Assembly: GCA_034659435.1 (NCBI GenBank)
Contig: JAYEHJ010000076.1
Coordinates: 1-10,575 of the forward strand
Source: JAGLYP01 sp034659435
Lineage (GTDB): Bacteria; Patescibacteriota; Patescibacteriia; Patescibacteriales; UBA12075
DNA: 10,575 nt
Reading direction: 5' to 3'
Part shown: piece by piece, positions 1 to 7,408 of the stretch
Layout: each line of letters begins with the position of its first letter
How positions within the stretch are numbered: the stretch's first letter is position 1
The notes under the pieces: model-generated
Databases searched by the model: none
Told to the model about the DNA's origin: nothing
Seen by the model: the letters and a program-made list of their open reading frames with translations, nothing else
Made by a program: the position numbers and the translations under genes

Positions 1-25
1 TATAGATATATTATAACATTTTTTT

Positions 26-172
26 ATGGATAAACAAAATTTGGAAAATAAAGAAGAGCTGGTTTTGCAAAAATATAAAAAGAAAGACAAGAAGAAAAAG
101 ACAAAAATGAGGGTTGATAGCAAGGGTATTAAAGATTTGCAAGGGCTAATTATAAAAAAGATAAATAAATAA
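26..172 (+). CDS. small Lys-rich basic protein, unknown function
   Basis: A 48-codon frame runs from ATG at 26 to TAA at 170-172. The product begins MDKQNLENKEEL, continues with a strongly basic segment (about residues 16-28, mostly Lys), and ends GLIIKKINK. It has no signal peptide or membrane segment, and I recognise no family. A nucleic-acid-binding or ribosome-associated role would fit the charge but is only a guess. There is no Shine-Dalgarno site. TATTAT/TATAAC at 9-17 could be a -10 element, which would put the RNA start almost at the ATG. The frame ends 15 bases before the DUF2207 gene, so the two may be cotranscribed. The upstream context is cut by the window edge. The length is short for an AT-rich region, so it could be chance. 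Confidence 0.45.
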   Translation: MDKQNLENKEELVLQKYKKKDKKKKTKMRVDSKGIKDLQGLIIKKINK

Positions 173-187
173 TCTTAATAGTTCGTT

Positions 188-1906
188 ATGTTAAAAAGAA
201 AATTTCAAATTGGCTTAATAATTTTATTCTCAATTTGCTTAGCCTTGCCAGCCGCGGCTCAGGAGAAAATTAATAATTTTGAAGTGGAAATAGATATTAA
301 TCAGGACGGCAGTATTAATGTTAAGGAATTGATAGTTTATAATTTTGGCAGCGAAGAAAAGCATGGAATTTTCCGCGATATTCCGTATAAGTATAAAGTG
401 GGGGGCGGAAATTTTAAATTGCGTTTTTCTGATTTTTCAATTAAAGACGGCAATGGCAATGATGTTGTTTTTGATGTTGATAATTATAAAGAAAGCAAGC
501 GAATAAAAATTGGTAATCCTGATGTTTTTGTGAGCGGTCTGCAAAATTATGTTATAGAATATAAAGTTGCCGGAGTTTTTAATTTTTTTAATGATTATGA
601 CGAGTTGTATTGGAATGTTACCGGAAATGATTGGCTGTCTCCGATTAGGCAGTCAAAAGCAATAATTAATTTGCCGGAAAGCGTTAATATTGAAGAATTA
701 AAATTCGCGTGTTATACGGGAAAAAGCGGCAGTAACGCAAAGTGCGTATCCAGCCGTTTAAATTTTGTTGCCAAAGACGAGGCTGACAGCATTATATTCA
801 GTGATGACAGCTTAAAACCGGGCGAGGGAGTAACTATTGTGATTGGTTTTCCAAAAGGAGTTGTAGAAAAGCCTTCTTGGCTTAACGCTTTTTTAGAAAT
901 AGCGCGAGACAATTGGATTGTGATTTTGCCTTTATTTGTTTTGATGTTTTTTATTTATTTTTGGAAAAAATACGGCAAAGATCCTTGTGACAGGAAAACA
1001 ATTATCGCGGAATTTATTGCTCCGGACGATTTAAGCCCTGCTGAAGTCGGAACAATTATTGATGAACGCGCCCACAAAAAAGATGTTAGCGCTGAGATAA
1101 TCAATTTGGCGGTTCGCGGATATATTAAAATAATATATATAGAAAAAAAAGGAATTTTAAAATCTGATGATTATGAATTGAAAAAACTGGAAGCAAATGA
1201 AAATACTTTGAATGAATTTCAGTTTGCTTTGTTAAAGGCTTTATTCGCCGATAAGAAAAAAATCAGATTATCAGATTTAAAAGATAAGTTTTATAAAGAT
1301 TTGAATGATATTATTGACAGGATTTACCAAACGACTGTTAATAAGGGATATTTTTTAAAAAATCCTAAAAAAATTAGGAGATTTTATATTGGTTTAGCAA
1401 TAGCGGTTTTGGTTGTCGGCTGGTTTGTAGGACCGTTTTTAGGATGGATTGGCGTGGCAAGCGTCTGGGTAACGGGAATTTTAATTTTAATTTTTGGCAA
1501 TGTAATGCCAAAGAGAACTAAAAAAGGAGTTAGAACGCGAGAAAAAATTCTAGGTTTGAAAATGTATTTGGAAGTCGCGGAAAAAGACAGAATTGATTTT
1601 CATAATAATCCTAAGAAAAATTCTGAAATTTTTGAAAAATTATTGCCGTTTGCGATTGTTTTGGGCGTAGAAAAAAAATGGGCAAAACAATTTGAAGATA
1701 TTTATAGAAAAAGCCCAAAATGGTATAGTTTGGCAAGCGCGCGAAATTTTTCCGCTTTGGCGCTTGTAAATCATTTGAATAATTTTCAATCACAAGCCAA
1801 TTCAACTCTTTCCTCAGCGCCGTCATCCGCAAGTTCCGGCGGCAGCGGCTTTTCCGGAGGCGGATCAGGCGGCGGTTTTGGCGGAGGCGGCGGAGGAAGC
1901 TGGTGA
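188..1906 (+). CDS. DUF2207 family membrane protein
   Basis: This is a 572-residue envelope protein of the DUF2207 family, whose biochemical role is not established. An N-terminal signal peptide (about residues 1-25, ending in an Ala-rich AAAQ site) leads to an extracytoplasmic beta-rich domain (about 28-225). That domain carries the family-like GIFRDIP and YWNVTGNDW motifs. A membrane helix follows at 243-259, then a cytoplasmic part with the typical DLSPAEVGTI..ER and EIINLAVRGYI segments (279-313). A pair of membrane helices lies at about 399-438, followed by a soluble region with LGLKMYLEVAEKDR. The Ser-rich then Gly-rich tail ends in GSW, as in many family members. No Shine-Dalgarno site precedes ATG 188; the signal peptide supports this start. 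The gene follows the small basic ORF by 15 bases. Its TGA stop lies inside a tandem repeat. The family call is from memory of these motifs. Confidence 0.9.
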   Translation: MLKRKFQIGLIILFSICLALPAAAQEKINNFEVEIDINQDGSINVKELIVYNFGSEEKHGIFRDIPYKYKVGGGNFKLRFSDFSIKDGNGNDVVFDVDNYKESKRIKIGNPDVFVSGLQNYVIEYKVAGVFNFFNDYDELYWNVTGNDWLSPIRQSKAIINLPESVNIEELKFACYTGKSGSNAKCVSSRLNFVAKDEADSIIFSDDSLKPGEGVTIVIGFPKGVVEKPSWLNAFLEIARDNWIVILPLFVLMFFIYFWKKYGKDPCDRKTIIAEFIAPDDLSPAEVGTIIDERAHKKDVSAEIINLAVRGYIKIIYIEKKGILKSDDYELKKLEANENTLNEFQFALLKALFADKKKIRLSDLKDKFYKDLNDIIDRIYQTTVNKGYFLKNPKKIRRFYIGLAIAVLVVGWFVGPFLGWIGVASVWVTGILILIFGNVMPKRTKKGVRTREKILGLKMYLEVAEKDRIDFHNNPKKNSEIFEKLLPFAIVLGVEKKWAKQFEDIYRKSPKWYSLASARNFSALALVNHLNNFQSQANSTLSSAPSSASSGGSGFSGGGSGGGFGGGGGGSW

Positions 1907-1946
1907 TTTTAGATTTAGGATTTTAGATTTAGGATTTTAGATTTAT
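1905..1946 (+). repeat. 14-bp tandem repeat, three copies
   Basis: The unit GATTTTAGATTTAG is repeated at 1905-1918, 1919-1932 and 1933-1946, the last with one end change. Each unit is itself two similar heptamers (GATTTTA + GATTTAG). The array overlaps the TGA stop of the upstream gene, and its final part forms a small hairpin with the following bases (TTTAGATT / AATCTAAA). It also covers the -35 region of the putative sigma-gene promoter. Confidence 0.9.
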
Positions 1947-1949
1947 AAT
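1944..1949 (+). promoter_or_regulatory. possible -10 element of the sigma-factor gene
   Basis: There is a perfect TATAAT at 1944-1949, with the sigma gene starting at 2009, so the leader would be about 53 bases. The -35 position at 17-bp spacing (TTTTAG at 1921-1926) is a poor match and lies inside the tandem repeat. In such AT-rich DNA a lone TATAAT can occur by chance. Confidence 0.3.
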
Positions 1950-1997
1950 CTAAATAATTAAAAAATGTTCATTAAAAAATAAACCTTAATAAAAAAT

Positions 1998-2004
1998 AGG
2001 AGGT
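1998..2004 (+). promoter_or_regulatory. strong Shine-Dalgarno site of the sigma-factor gene
   Basis: AGGAGGT ends 4 bases before ATG 2009 and fixes that start. It is one of only two near-consensus Shine-Dalgarno sites in the window. Confidence 0.85.
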
Positions 2005-2008
2005 CGCT

Positions 2009-2908
2009 ATGCGAAATAAAAAATTTAAAAAATTTCCAAAAGAAAAAGATTTAGAATTAGCGCGTAGGTTTAGAGAGGAAAATGATACGCGTGCTTTTAA
2101 TCAACTTGTAGAAATTAATATGTGGGTGGTCGTGAGAGCGGCATTTAAATTTAAAGACAGAGGAATTGAATTAGATGATTTAATTCAAATTGGCGGAATG
2201 GCTTTAATTAATGTTGCTCTAAAGTTTGATCATGAAAAAGATTGCAGGCTTTCAACTTATGCAGTTTATCGGATAAGAGAGGATATTATTAGAGAAATAA
2301 AGAAAAGAAACATACATATACCGAGTCATATTCAGGAAGGTTATTTAAACATATGCAAGACTAAAGATTTTTTAGAAGAGAAATATAAAAAAGAAATAGG
2401 TTTACAGAAAATTTCTGATGAAACCGGGATTCCGGTAGAAAAAATTGAATTTATTTATAAAAAGATGAATATATATTGCGCGTCTTTAGATGCTCCTGCG
2501 TATAAAGGAAGCAAAAGTATGGAAGAATCAGAAGTTATTGGGGATATTTCATTTTTTTCAGCAGAACAATTCTTAATTCTTAAAGAAGAATTAAGAAAAA
2601 CAATGAAGATTATTTTGGATATAATAAATCAATTTCCGGAAAAAAATAAAAATATTTTTTGTAAAAGTCTTGGATTAAACAAAAATTTTCAGGATGAATC
2701 CATTGAGGAAATTGCGCAAGAATTTTCTTGTTGCACATCAAATGTTAGGCAGCATGTAAAAAGATCTTTTAATAATTTATATATTAAGTTGAAAAAAAAC
2801 GGATATAAAATTCAAAAAGATAGAATGCATGTTTGGCTGTCAGAAAAAATATATTTGTGCTATTGGCTTCAAGAAATCACAGGAGCCAATTTTAGTATTT
2901 TAAAATAA
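2009..2908 (+). CDS. sigma-70 family alternative RNA polymerase sigma factor
   Basis: This 299-residue protein would direct RNA polymerase to a subset of promoters. Region 2 is clear at residues 30-108: NQLVEINMWVVVRAA..., then DDLIQIGGMALINVALKFD, then STYAVYRIREDI and NIHIPSHIQE. This parallels the principal-sigma pattern DLIQEGNIGLM..KFD..FSTYATWWIRQAI..RIPVH. A region-3-like helical part follows (about 115-165, with GLQKISDETGIPVEKIEFI). Region 4 with its helix-turn-helix is at about 195-262 (SIEEIAQEFSCCTSNVRQHVKRS). Region 1.1 is absent. The tryptophan pair used by principal sigmas for promoter melting is replaced by Tyr-Arg. The last 35 or so residues extend past region 4 and are unlike the usual family end. 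The gene stands alone between the tandem repeat and its own terminator, with no anti-sigma gene next to it. The targets cannot be read from the sequence. Confidence 0.88.
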   Translation: MRNKKFKKFPKEKDLELARRFREENDTRAFNQLVEINMWVVVRAAFKFKDRGIELDDLIQIGGMALINVALKFDHEKDCRLSTYAVYRIREDIIREIKKRNIHIPSHIQEGYLNICKTKDFLEEKYKKEIGLQKISDETGIPVEKIEFIYKKMNIYCASLDAPAYKGSKSMEESEVIGDISFFSAEQFLILKEELRKTMKIILDIINQFPEKNKNIFCKSLGLNKNFQDESIEEIAQEFSCCTSNVRQHVKRSFNNLYIKLKKNGYKIQKDRMHVWLSEKIYLCYWLQEITGANFSILK

Positions 2909-2929
2909 AAGAGAGCTAATAAAATAATA

Positions 2930-2972
2930 AAGGCTATGGCAAAAATAAAAGCATAGCCTTTTTATTTTTTTT
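2930..2972 (+). terminator. intrinsic terminator after the sigma-factor gene
   Basis: A 9-bp stem, AAGGCTATG (2930-2938) with CATAGCCTT (2952-2960), has an A-rich loop and is followed by an almost pure T tract at 2961-2972. It separates the sigma gene from the hsp20 transcript. Confidence 0.88.
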
Positions 2973-2975
2973 ATT

Positions 2976-3003
2976 TTGTATATTTTAGGAATTATGGTAT
3001 AAT
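2976..3003 (+). promoter_or_regulatory. extended -10 promoter of the hsp20 unit
   Basis: TTGTAT (2976-2981), a 16-bp spacer, then TGG directly before TATAAT (2998-3003). This is an extended -10 housekeeping-type promoter. It predicts RNA start near 3010 and a leader of about 23 bases. I see no CIRCE or other heat-shock operator. Confidence 0.7.
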
Positions 3004-3032
3004 ATTTATACTAAAAAATAATAAATTATATT

Positions 3033-3479
3033 ATGAGCTTTTTGGATAAATTAAAAGTTAAAGTTGAAGAAAAAACAGATGAAGAAATAAAAGACGGAGT
3101 TATAGACAAAAATTCCGGTTTTATGCAGTTGGAAGTGGATATTTTTCAGACCGCGGAAGATATTATTATTATTGCTCCGATTCCAGGTGTGGAAGTCGCT
3201 GATATTGACATCAGTATTGAAAATGAAAATGACGTGGTTACCATTCAGGGAAAAATTGAACAGCCAAATTTATCCGAATACGCGGATGATGATGAAAATT
3301 CAAAATATCTTCGCTCAGAATGCCAATGGGGGCGATTTTATCGGCAAATTATTTTACCGCAGGAAATAAACGTATCCCAGGTTGAGGCAAAGTTTAAAAA
3401 AGGCATATTAACTTTGCGCTTGCCTTTATTGCTTTTACAGTCGCAGGGAAAGAAAAAAATCGCGGTTAATGCCGGATAA
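3033..3479 (+). CDS. Hsp20 / alpha-crystallin small heat-shock protein
   Basis: This 148-residue protein belongs to the ATP-independent holdase chaperones that bind unfolding proteins in the cytoplasm. A short charged N-terminal arm (1-29) leads to the alpha-crystallin domain at about 30-131. Landmarks are IAPIPGVEVADIDISIEN, the strand VVTIQGK, the YLRSECQWGRFYRQIILP segment, and the family signature AKFKKGILTLRLP near 119-131. The C-terminal tail holds IAV (143-145), which matches the I-x-I/V motif used in oligomer assembly. The leader has no Shine-Dalgarno site, so translation probably relies on the unstructured A/T-rich leader. The cohesin-domain gene begins 29 bases downstream with no terminator between, so the two likely share a transcript. 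Confidence 0.95.
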   Translation: MSFLDKLKVKVEEKTDEEIKDGVIDKNSGFMQLEVDIFQTAEDIIIIAPIPGVEVADIDISIENENDVVTIQGKIEQPNLSEYADDDENSKYLRSECQWGRFYRQIILPQEINVSQVEAKFKKGILTLRLPLLLLQSQGKKKIAVNAG

Positions 3480-3508
3480 TTTTTAAAGATTTTTTAAAAT
3501 AATATTTT

Positions 3509-5275
3509 ATGCGGAAAGCCATTAGTGTTTTTTTATTTTTATTATTGTTTTTAACCGGTTTTTTACCGTTTACTCCCTGCTTGTCGCAGGAAGGAGGAGC
3601 GGTTTTATTTTTGTCTCCCGCCGCGGGCGATTACAATGTCGGCCGCAGTTTTACGGTTACGGTGGCGGTTAACAGCGGCGGAGGCGCGGGCATTAACGCG
3701 GCCGAAGGTTTGATAAAATTTGATAGTTCTTATTTGACTGTTTCAAAATTATCAGACGCAAGTTCAATTTTTAAGTTGTGGACAACTGATCCGACCTATT
3801 CCAACTCAGCCGGCTCAATAAGTTTTGGCGGAGGTTCTCCCGGACCGTATAAAGGCGCGAACGGCACCATTTTTACGATTACTTTTTCAGCTAAAAAAAT
3901 CGGTGCGGCTGAAGTTAAATTTTCCTCGGGAATAGTTTTGGCGGCAGACGGCAAAGGCACGAATATTTTTAGCGGTTTTGGCAATGCTAAATTTAACATT
4001 ATAGAGGCTGAAAAAATGGAAGAAAAACCAAAACCAAAGCCAAAACCAAAAGAAGAAGATACCGCTCCAAAGGGCTTGTTGCCGCCTTTGCCTGATATTT
4101 CGTCAGAAACTCATCCGGAAAAAGATATTTGGTATCAAAACAACAACCCGGAATTCATTTGGAAAGTTTTGGCGGATTTAACAGGAGTAAGCTTTTTAAT
4201 TACCGATGATCCGGATTCCGATCCAGGTCCGGAATCGGACGGCATAATTGAAAATGTAATTTTTGATGAAGATGTGGCGGACGGCGAGCAGTATTTTCAT
4301 ATTAAATATAAAAATAAATCAGGCTGGGGTCAAATAGCGCATCGTAAATTTTTGGTTGACGCCGCTCCGCCAAAAGATTTTGAAATAGCTTATGACAGCG
4401 GCGGAGATCCGACTAATCCCGCGGCAAAATTGCGCTTTAAAACCGAAGATAAAGCGTCAGGTTTGGATTATTATAAAATTTCAATAGATGATATTGGCGA
4501 AAGAATTAATACGCAAGAAATTGACAAGGGTTATTATCAGTTGCGGCCGCTTGTTCCTGGAAGGCACAAAGCGTGGGTAATCGCTTATGATAAAGCCGGA
4601 AACGCGGCTTCGTCTAGCATTGGTTTTATTGTAGAGCCGTTAAAATCGCCGATTATTACCGGCATCCCAAAAGTTATAAATAAAAAAGAAGAATTAATAA
4701 TAAGAGGTACTTCATTTTATCCGCAGGTAGCAATAAAAATATATATTGGCAAAGAAGATGAAGACACGATTGAGGCGAGCGTTAAAACCGACGATGAAGG
4801 CAATTGGTCTTATTTTCATAAAGACGAATTAGGGAAAGGCATGTATTCGGTATGGGCAAAATTGATTGACGATCGCGGAGCGCAAAGCATGGACAGCACA
4901 AAATATATTTTGTCCGTGGTTTCTTTGTCAATTATAGACAGATTCGGATTATGGATTATAATAATTCTCTTGATAATAATTGCTTTGCTTGTTTCATATA
5001 TTGTGTATCAGCGAAAAGAATTTAACGATGAGAAAGCAAGGATTATGCGCGAAACAGCTGAAGTAAAAACGAAATTATCAAAAATATTTTTCGCGTTAAG
5101 AGAAGAGCTGGAAGAGTTAGTGCAGATGGCTGACAAAAAACCGGGCTTTTCAGAGGCGGAAAGAAAAGTTAAAGAAAAATTGGAAGAATCTTTAGATATT
5201 TCAGAAGAGTTTATCAGCAAGGAAGTGACAGATGTTGAAAAGGAAATTAAATTGCCGAAGAAGAAAGAGAAGTAA
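3509..5275 (+). CDS. membrane-anchored cohesin-domain surface protein
   Basis: This 588-residue protein has a secretion signal (about 1-27). A cohesin-like beta-sandwich follows at about 31-165, with VLFLSPAAGDYNVGRSFTV, GINAAEGLIKFD, the Gly-rich ISFGGGSPGPYKG and GTIFTITFSAK. Next come a KPKPKPKP linker (172-182) and several beta-rich, Ig-like segments (about 200-470; for example DAAPPKDFEI, RHKAWVIAYDKAGNAAS, IITGIPKVINKKEELIIRG). A membrane helix lies at 480-500, and a charged, coiled-coil-prone cytoplasmic tail runs to the Lys-rich end. Cohesin domains classically bind dockerins, but outside cellulosomes they occur in surface proteins of unknown partner; no dockerin is visible here. The likely topology is outside stalk, single anchor, inside tail. 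The gene follows hsp20 by 29 bases, lacks a Shine-Dalgarno site and ends at a strong terminator. The exact Ig-fold assignments are uncertain. Confidence 0.85.
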   Translation: MRKAISVFLFLLLFLTGFLPFTPCLSQEGGAVLFLSPAAGDYNVGRSFTVTVAVNSGGGAGINAAEGLIKFDSSYLTVSKLSDASSIFKLWTTDPTYSNSAGSISFGGGSPGPYKGANGTIFTITFSAKKIGAAEVKFSSGIVLAADGKGTNIFSGFGNAKFNIIEAEKMEEKPKPKPKPKEEDTAPKGLLPPLPDISSETHPEKDIWYQNNNPEFIWKVLADLTGVSFLITDDPDSDPGPESDGIIENVIFDEDVADGEQYFHIKYKNKSGWGQIAHRKFLVDAAPPKDFEIAYDSGGDPTNPAAKLRFKTEDKASGLDYYKISIDDIGERINTQEIDKGYYQLRPLVPGRHKAWVIAYDKAGNAASSSIGFIVEPLKSPIITGIPKVINKKEELIIRGTSFYPQVAIKIYIGKEDEDTIEASVKTDDEGNWSYFHKDELGKGMYSVWAKLIDDRGAQSMDSTKYILSVVSLSIIDRFGLWIIIILLIIIALLVSYIVYQRKEFNDEKARIMRETAEVKTKLSKIFFALREELEELVQMADKKPGFSEAERKVKEKLEESLDISEEFISKEVTDVEKEIKLPKKKEK

Positions 5276-5296
5276 AATTTTATATATTTTGAAGTC

Positions 5297-5335
5297 AAGC
5301 CTCTCGGAGACTTTAAAGGCTCCGAGAGGCTTTTT
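5297..5335 (+). terminator. strong intrinsic terminator after the cohesin-domain gene
   Basis: A perfect 13-bp stem, AAGCCTCTCGGAG (5297-5309) with CTCCGAGAGGCTT (5320-5332), has a 10-base loop and ends in five T residues. It closes the hsp20/cohesin unit. Confidence 0.93.
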
Positions 5336-5347
5336 GGCTGCAAACAG

Positions 5348-5376
5348 TTGAAAAAAAAGCTAAAGCCTGATATAAT
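5348..5376 (+). promoter_or_regulatory. consensus-like promoter of the PIG-L gene
   Basis: TTGAAA (5348-5353), a 17-bp spacer, then a perfect TATAAT (5371-5376). Expected RNA start is about 5383, only a few bases before ATG 5386, so the mRNA should be leaderless or nearly so. No Shine-Dalgarno site precedes the ATG. Confidence 0.75.
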
Positions 5377-5385
5377 TAAAGTGTT

Positions 5386-5997
5386 ATGGATGAGATGAAA
5401 TTGGAAGACAACAAAAGTGCAATTGCAATCGTCGCGCATCCGGATGATGAGACGATTTGGATGGGCGGGACGATTGCGCGGAATAAGAAAATCGCTTGGA
5501 CGATTTTTTCTTTGTGCCGGGCAAGCGATCGCGATCGCGCGCCGAAATTCAAGCGCGTTTGCGAACATTATGGAGCGAAAAGCATTATTGCCGATTTAGA
5601 TGATGAAGGCAAGTTAAGCTTGCAAGAGGCTAAACAAAAGACAAAAAAAATTATTTTGGAAAAAATTGCTTTTAATAAATTTGATTATATTTTTACGCAC
5701 GGCGCTAACGGAGAATACGGACACGAGCGGCATATTGCGGTTTATTTAGCAATTGATGAATTAATTAAAGCGGGGAAAATAAAACCTGAAACGGTTTTTT
5801 ATTTTAATTATAAAAAAAATAAAGATAATTCTTTGAAGCCGGGCAGCAACAGCGTTATTAATCAATTATCAGAAAAAGAATTATTAGAAAAAAAGCGAGT
5901 AGTCGCGGAAATGTACGGCTATTTGCCCGGCGGAATTGATGTTGGATATTGTACGAATCCAGAAGCGTTTTTGAATCTCGAAACCCACAACTCATAA
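5386..5997 (+). CDS. PIG-L (LmbE-like) family N-deacetylase
   Basis: This 203-residue protein belongs to the zinc-dependent family that removes acetyl groups from N-acetylglucosamine-type sugars (GlcNAc-PI deacetylase, MshB, BshB). The first metal motif is AHPDDE (17-22), with His18 and Asp21 as likely zinc ligands and Asp20 as likely base. The second is HGANGEYGHERH (105-116), with His116 as likely third ligand and His113 close to the active site. Length and motif order are normal for the family. ATG 5386 is chosen because the promoter places the RNA start there; ATG 5395 is the alternative. The last codons (ETHNS) and the TAA lie inside one arm of an inverted repeat, so the natural C-terminus may have been altered. 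With a glycosyltransferase next downstream, a role in envelope or small-molecule glycan processing is plausible. The substrate is unknown. Confidence 0.92.
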   Translation: MDEMKLEDNKSAIAIVAHPDDETIWMGGTIARNKKIAWTIFSLCRASDRDRAPKFKRVCEHYGAKSIIADLDDEGKLSLQEAKQKTKKIILEKIAFNKFDYIFTHGANGEYGHERHIAVYLAIDELIKAGKIKPETVFYFNYKKNKDNSLKPGSNSVINQLSEKELLEKKRVVAEMYGYLPGGIDVGYCTNPEAFLNLETHNS

Positions 5998-6139
5998 CTC
6001 GCAATAATATAGCATTGGATGATAAAATTTAGATTAAAACATTGATTAAATTTTTTATAATTTTACAATTTATATTAAAAAAATATGCAGCATGTTATGA
6101 TTGCGGCAAAATGAAATTTGTCGCGAGTTATGAGTTGTG
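5986..6139. repeat. 17-bp perfect inverted repeat enclosing about 120 bp
   Basis: CACAACTCATAACTCGC at 5986-6002 is repeated as its exact reverse complement at 6123-6139. The enclosed AT-rich stretch has no convincing ORF. The left arm covers the end of the PIG-L gene. The arms could be the ends of a miniature element or two opposed copies of a short dispersed repeat. I see no target-site duplication. Confidence 0.8.
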
Positions 6140-6161
6140 TGCTGTGTGTTAAGAATTTTTT

Positions 6162-7310
6162 ATGAAAATCGCAGTTTTACATGCTTATCCTCCGGAACCG
6201 GACGGATTAAGCATTCAAGGGAATTTGCTTTATCGCGGATTAAAAGAATTGGGAGTTGACGCGATGCCTTGCCATTACGCGCCCAGTTTTCAAAAACAAT
6301 GGGTATTCGGCGCATTTAAGCCGGATATCGTTATCGGCGTCGGCTGCTGGACTTATACGCCTGATATTATCCATAGCCCGGAGAATTACGGCATAGTTCC
6401 GGTGCCATGGTTTGTGGCTGACGGCTGGGTCGCGAATTATCACGATGCAATCAGTCGCTTGCCATTGGTATTTACAACCAGTAATTGGGTTACCGATACC
6501 TACAAAAGAGATGGCGTTGATATTAAAAATTTTCGCGTTTTGCCAATCGGTTTTGACGCGCAAGAAATGCGTCCGATTCCAAAGTCAGACCCTAAAATAA
6601 AAAAGTTGCGCGAAATGCTTGGCGTGCAGCCGCATGAAAAAATGATTTTAACAGTCGGAGGCGACGTCACAAGCAAGGGGGCGCAAGAAATGTTTCACGC
6701 TTTAGCCGAGGTTGACAAGGAGTTTAAAGACTGGAAATATGTTTTAAAGTATTGGGATTGCGAGTCCGCGGAAATACACGGACAGGAAGAGGATGTGCTA
6801 ATTGATAAATTGGGGCTGGATAGGAAAAAAATTCAATATTTATCAGGAGCGTTTTCACACGATTTTATGCCTTACTTATTATCTGCCTGTGATATTTACG
6901 CGGCGCCTTCAAGGCTTGAGGGATTTGGTATGATTCAAATGGAAGCGGAAGCCTGCGGAATTCCTGTTATATCAATCAATGTCGGCGGTCCGGTTGACAC
7001 GATTGTGCACGGCAAGACAGGCTTTTTGGCGCGCGTTGCCAATCGCATAGAATTAACCGAAGAATGGGCATATGAAAGCATGGGCTTTGAGGCTGATCAT
7101 AAAATTAAATTTGACGAACCAAAAGTTTTCGCGTATCGGGCAGATACTACTGAGTTGGCTAAATATACTTTGCGATTATTAACAGATGATAGTTTGCGCG
7201 AAGAAATGGGCAGAAACGCACGCGAGCATGCAATGGCGAATTTTCAGTATAAAGATGTCGCGCGAAAGGCATTAAAGTTGATAGAAGAGAATATTGATTT
7301 GAAAAAATAA
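6162..7310 (+). CDS. GT4-family glycosyltransferase
   Basis: This 382-residue retaining glycosyltransferase has the GT-B fold, transferring a sugar from a nucleotide donor to an envelope glycan or lipid acceptor. The N-terminal acceptor-side domain opens with MKIAVLHAYPPEPDGLSIQG and the Gly-rich loop. The middle segment VFTTSNWVTDTYKRDG...RVLPIGFD is typical of GT4. The C-terminal donor domain has ILTVGGDVTSKGAQEM (162-177) and SACDIYAAPSRLEGFGMIQMEAEACGIPVI. Within the latter is the E-x7-E signature at Glu253 and Glu261. GGPVDTIVHGKTGFL follows (275-289). An acidic, aromatic insertion at about 298-325 separates that motif from the last helices. No transmembrane helix is present. There is no Shine-Dalgarno site, and the start is set by the conserved N-terminus. 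It lies 164 bases after the PIG-L gene, and a shared transcript is possible. Confidence 0.93.
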   Translation: MKIAVLHAYPPEPDGLSIQGNLLYRGLKELGVDAMPCHYAPSFQKQWVFGAFKPDIVIGVGCWTYTPDIIHSPENYGIVPVPWFVADGWVANYHDAISRLPLVFTTSNWVTDTYKRDGVDIKNFRVLPIGFDAQEMRPIPKSDPKIKKLREMLGVQPHEKMILTVGGDVTSKGAQEMFHALAEVDKEFKDWKYVLKYWDCESAEIHGQEEDVLIDKLGLDRKKIQYLSGAFSHDFMPYLLSACDIYAAPSRLEGFGMIQMEAEACGIPVISINVGGPVDTIVHGKTGFLARVANRIELTEEWAYESMGFEADHKIKFDEPKVFAYRADTTELAKYTLRLLTDDSLREEMGRNAREHAMANFQYKDVARKALKLIEENIDLKK

Positions 7311-7330
7311 TTTAATGTTTAAATTTCCAA

Positions 7331-7361
7331 AATCCGGCTTCCTAAGAGAAGCCGGATTTAT
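7331..7361 (+). terminator. terminator hairpin after the glycosyltransferase gene
   Basis: A perfect 11-bp stem, AATCCGGCTTC (7331-7341) with GAAGCCGGATT (7348-7358), has a 6-base loop and is followed by a short T-rich tail (TATTATATT). The tail is weak, but the stem is strong and lies 20 bases past the stop codon. Confidence 0.75.
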
Positions 7362-7408
7362 TATATTAACAAGTCATTATTTAAAAAAATAATTAGATGC
7401 TTTTAAAG

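Noticed and set aside
1904..1906. TGA at the end of the DUF2207 gene as a sign of a TGA-to-Gly code
   Set aside because: All other genes end in TAA and give full-length families with TGA read as stop. Read-through would add only two codons before TAG, so there is no evidence of recoding.
5008..5568. 186-residue open frame on the minus strand across the cohesin and PIG-L genes
   Set aside because: It is antisense to two well-supported genes, their terminator and a promoter, and its translation is low-complexity Ser/Phe-rich with no family resemblance.
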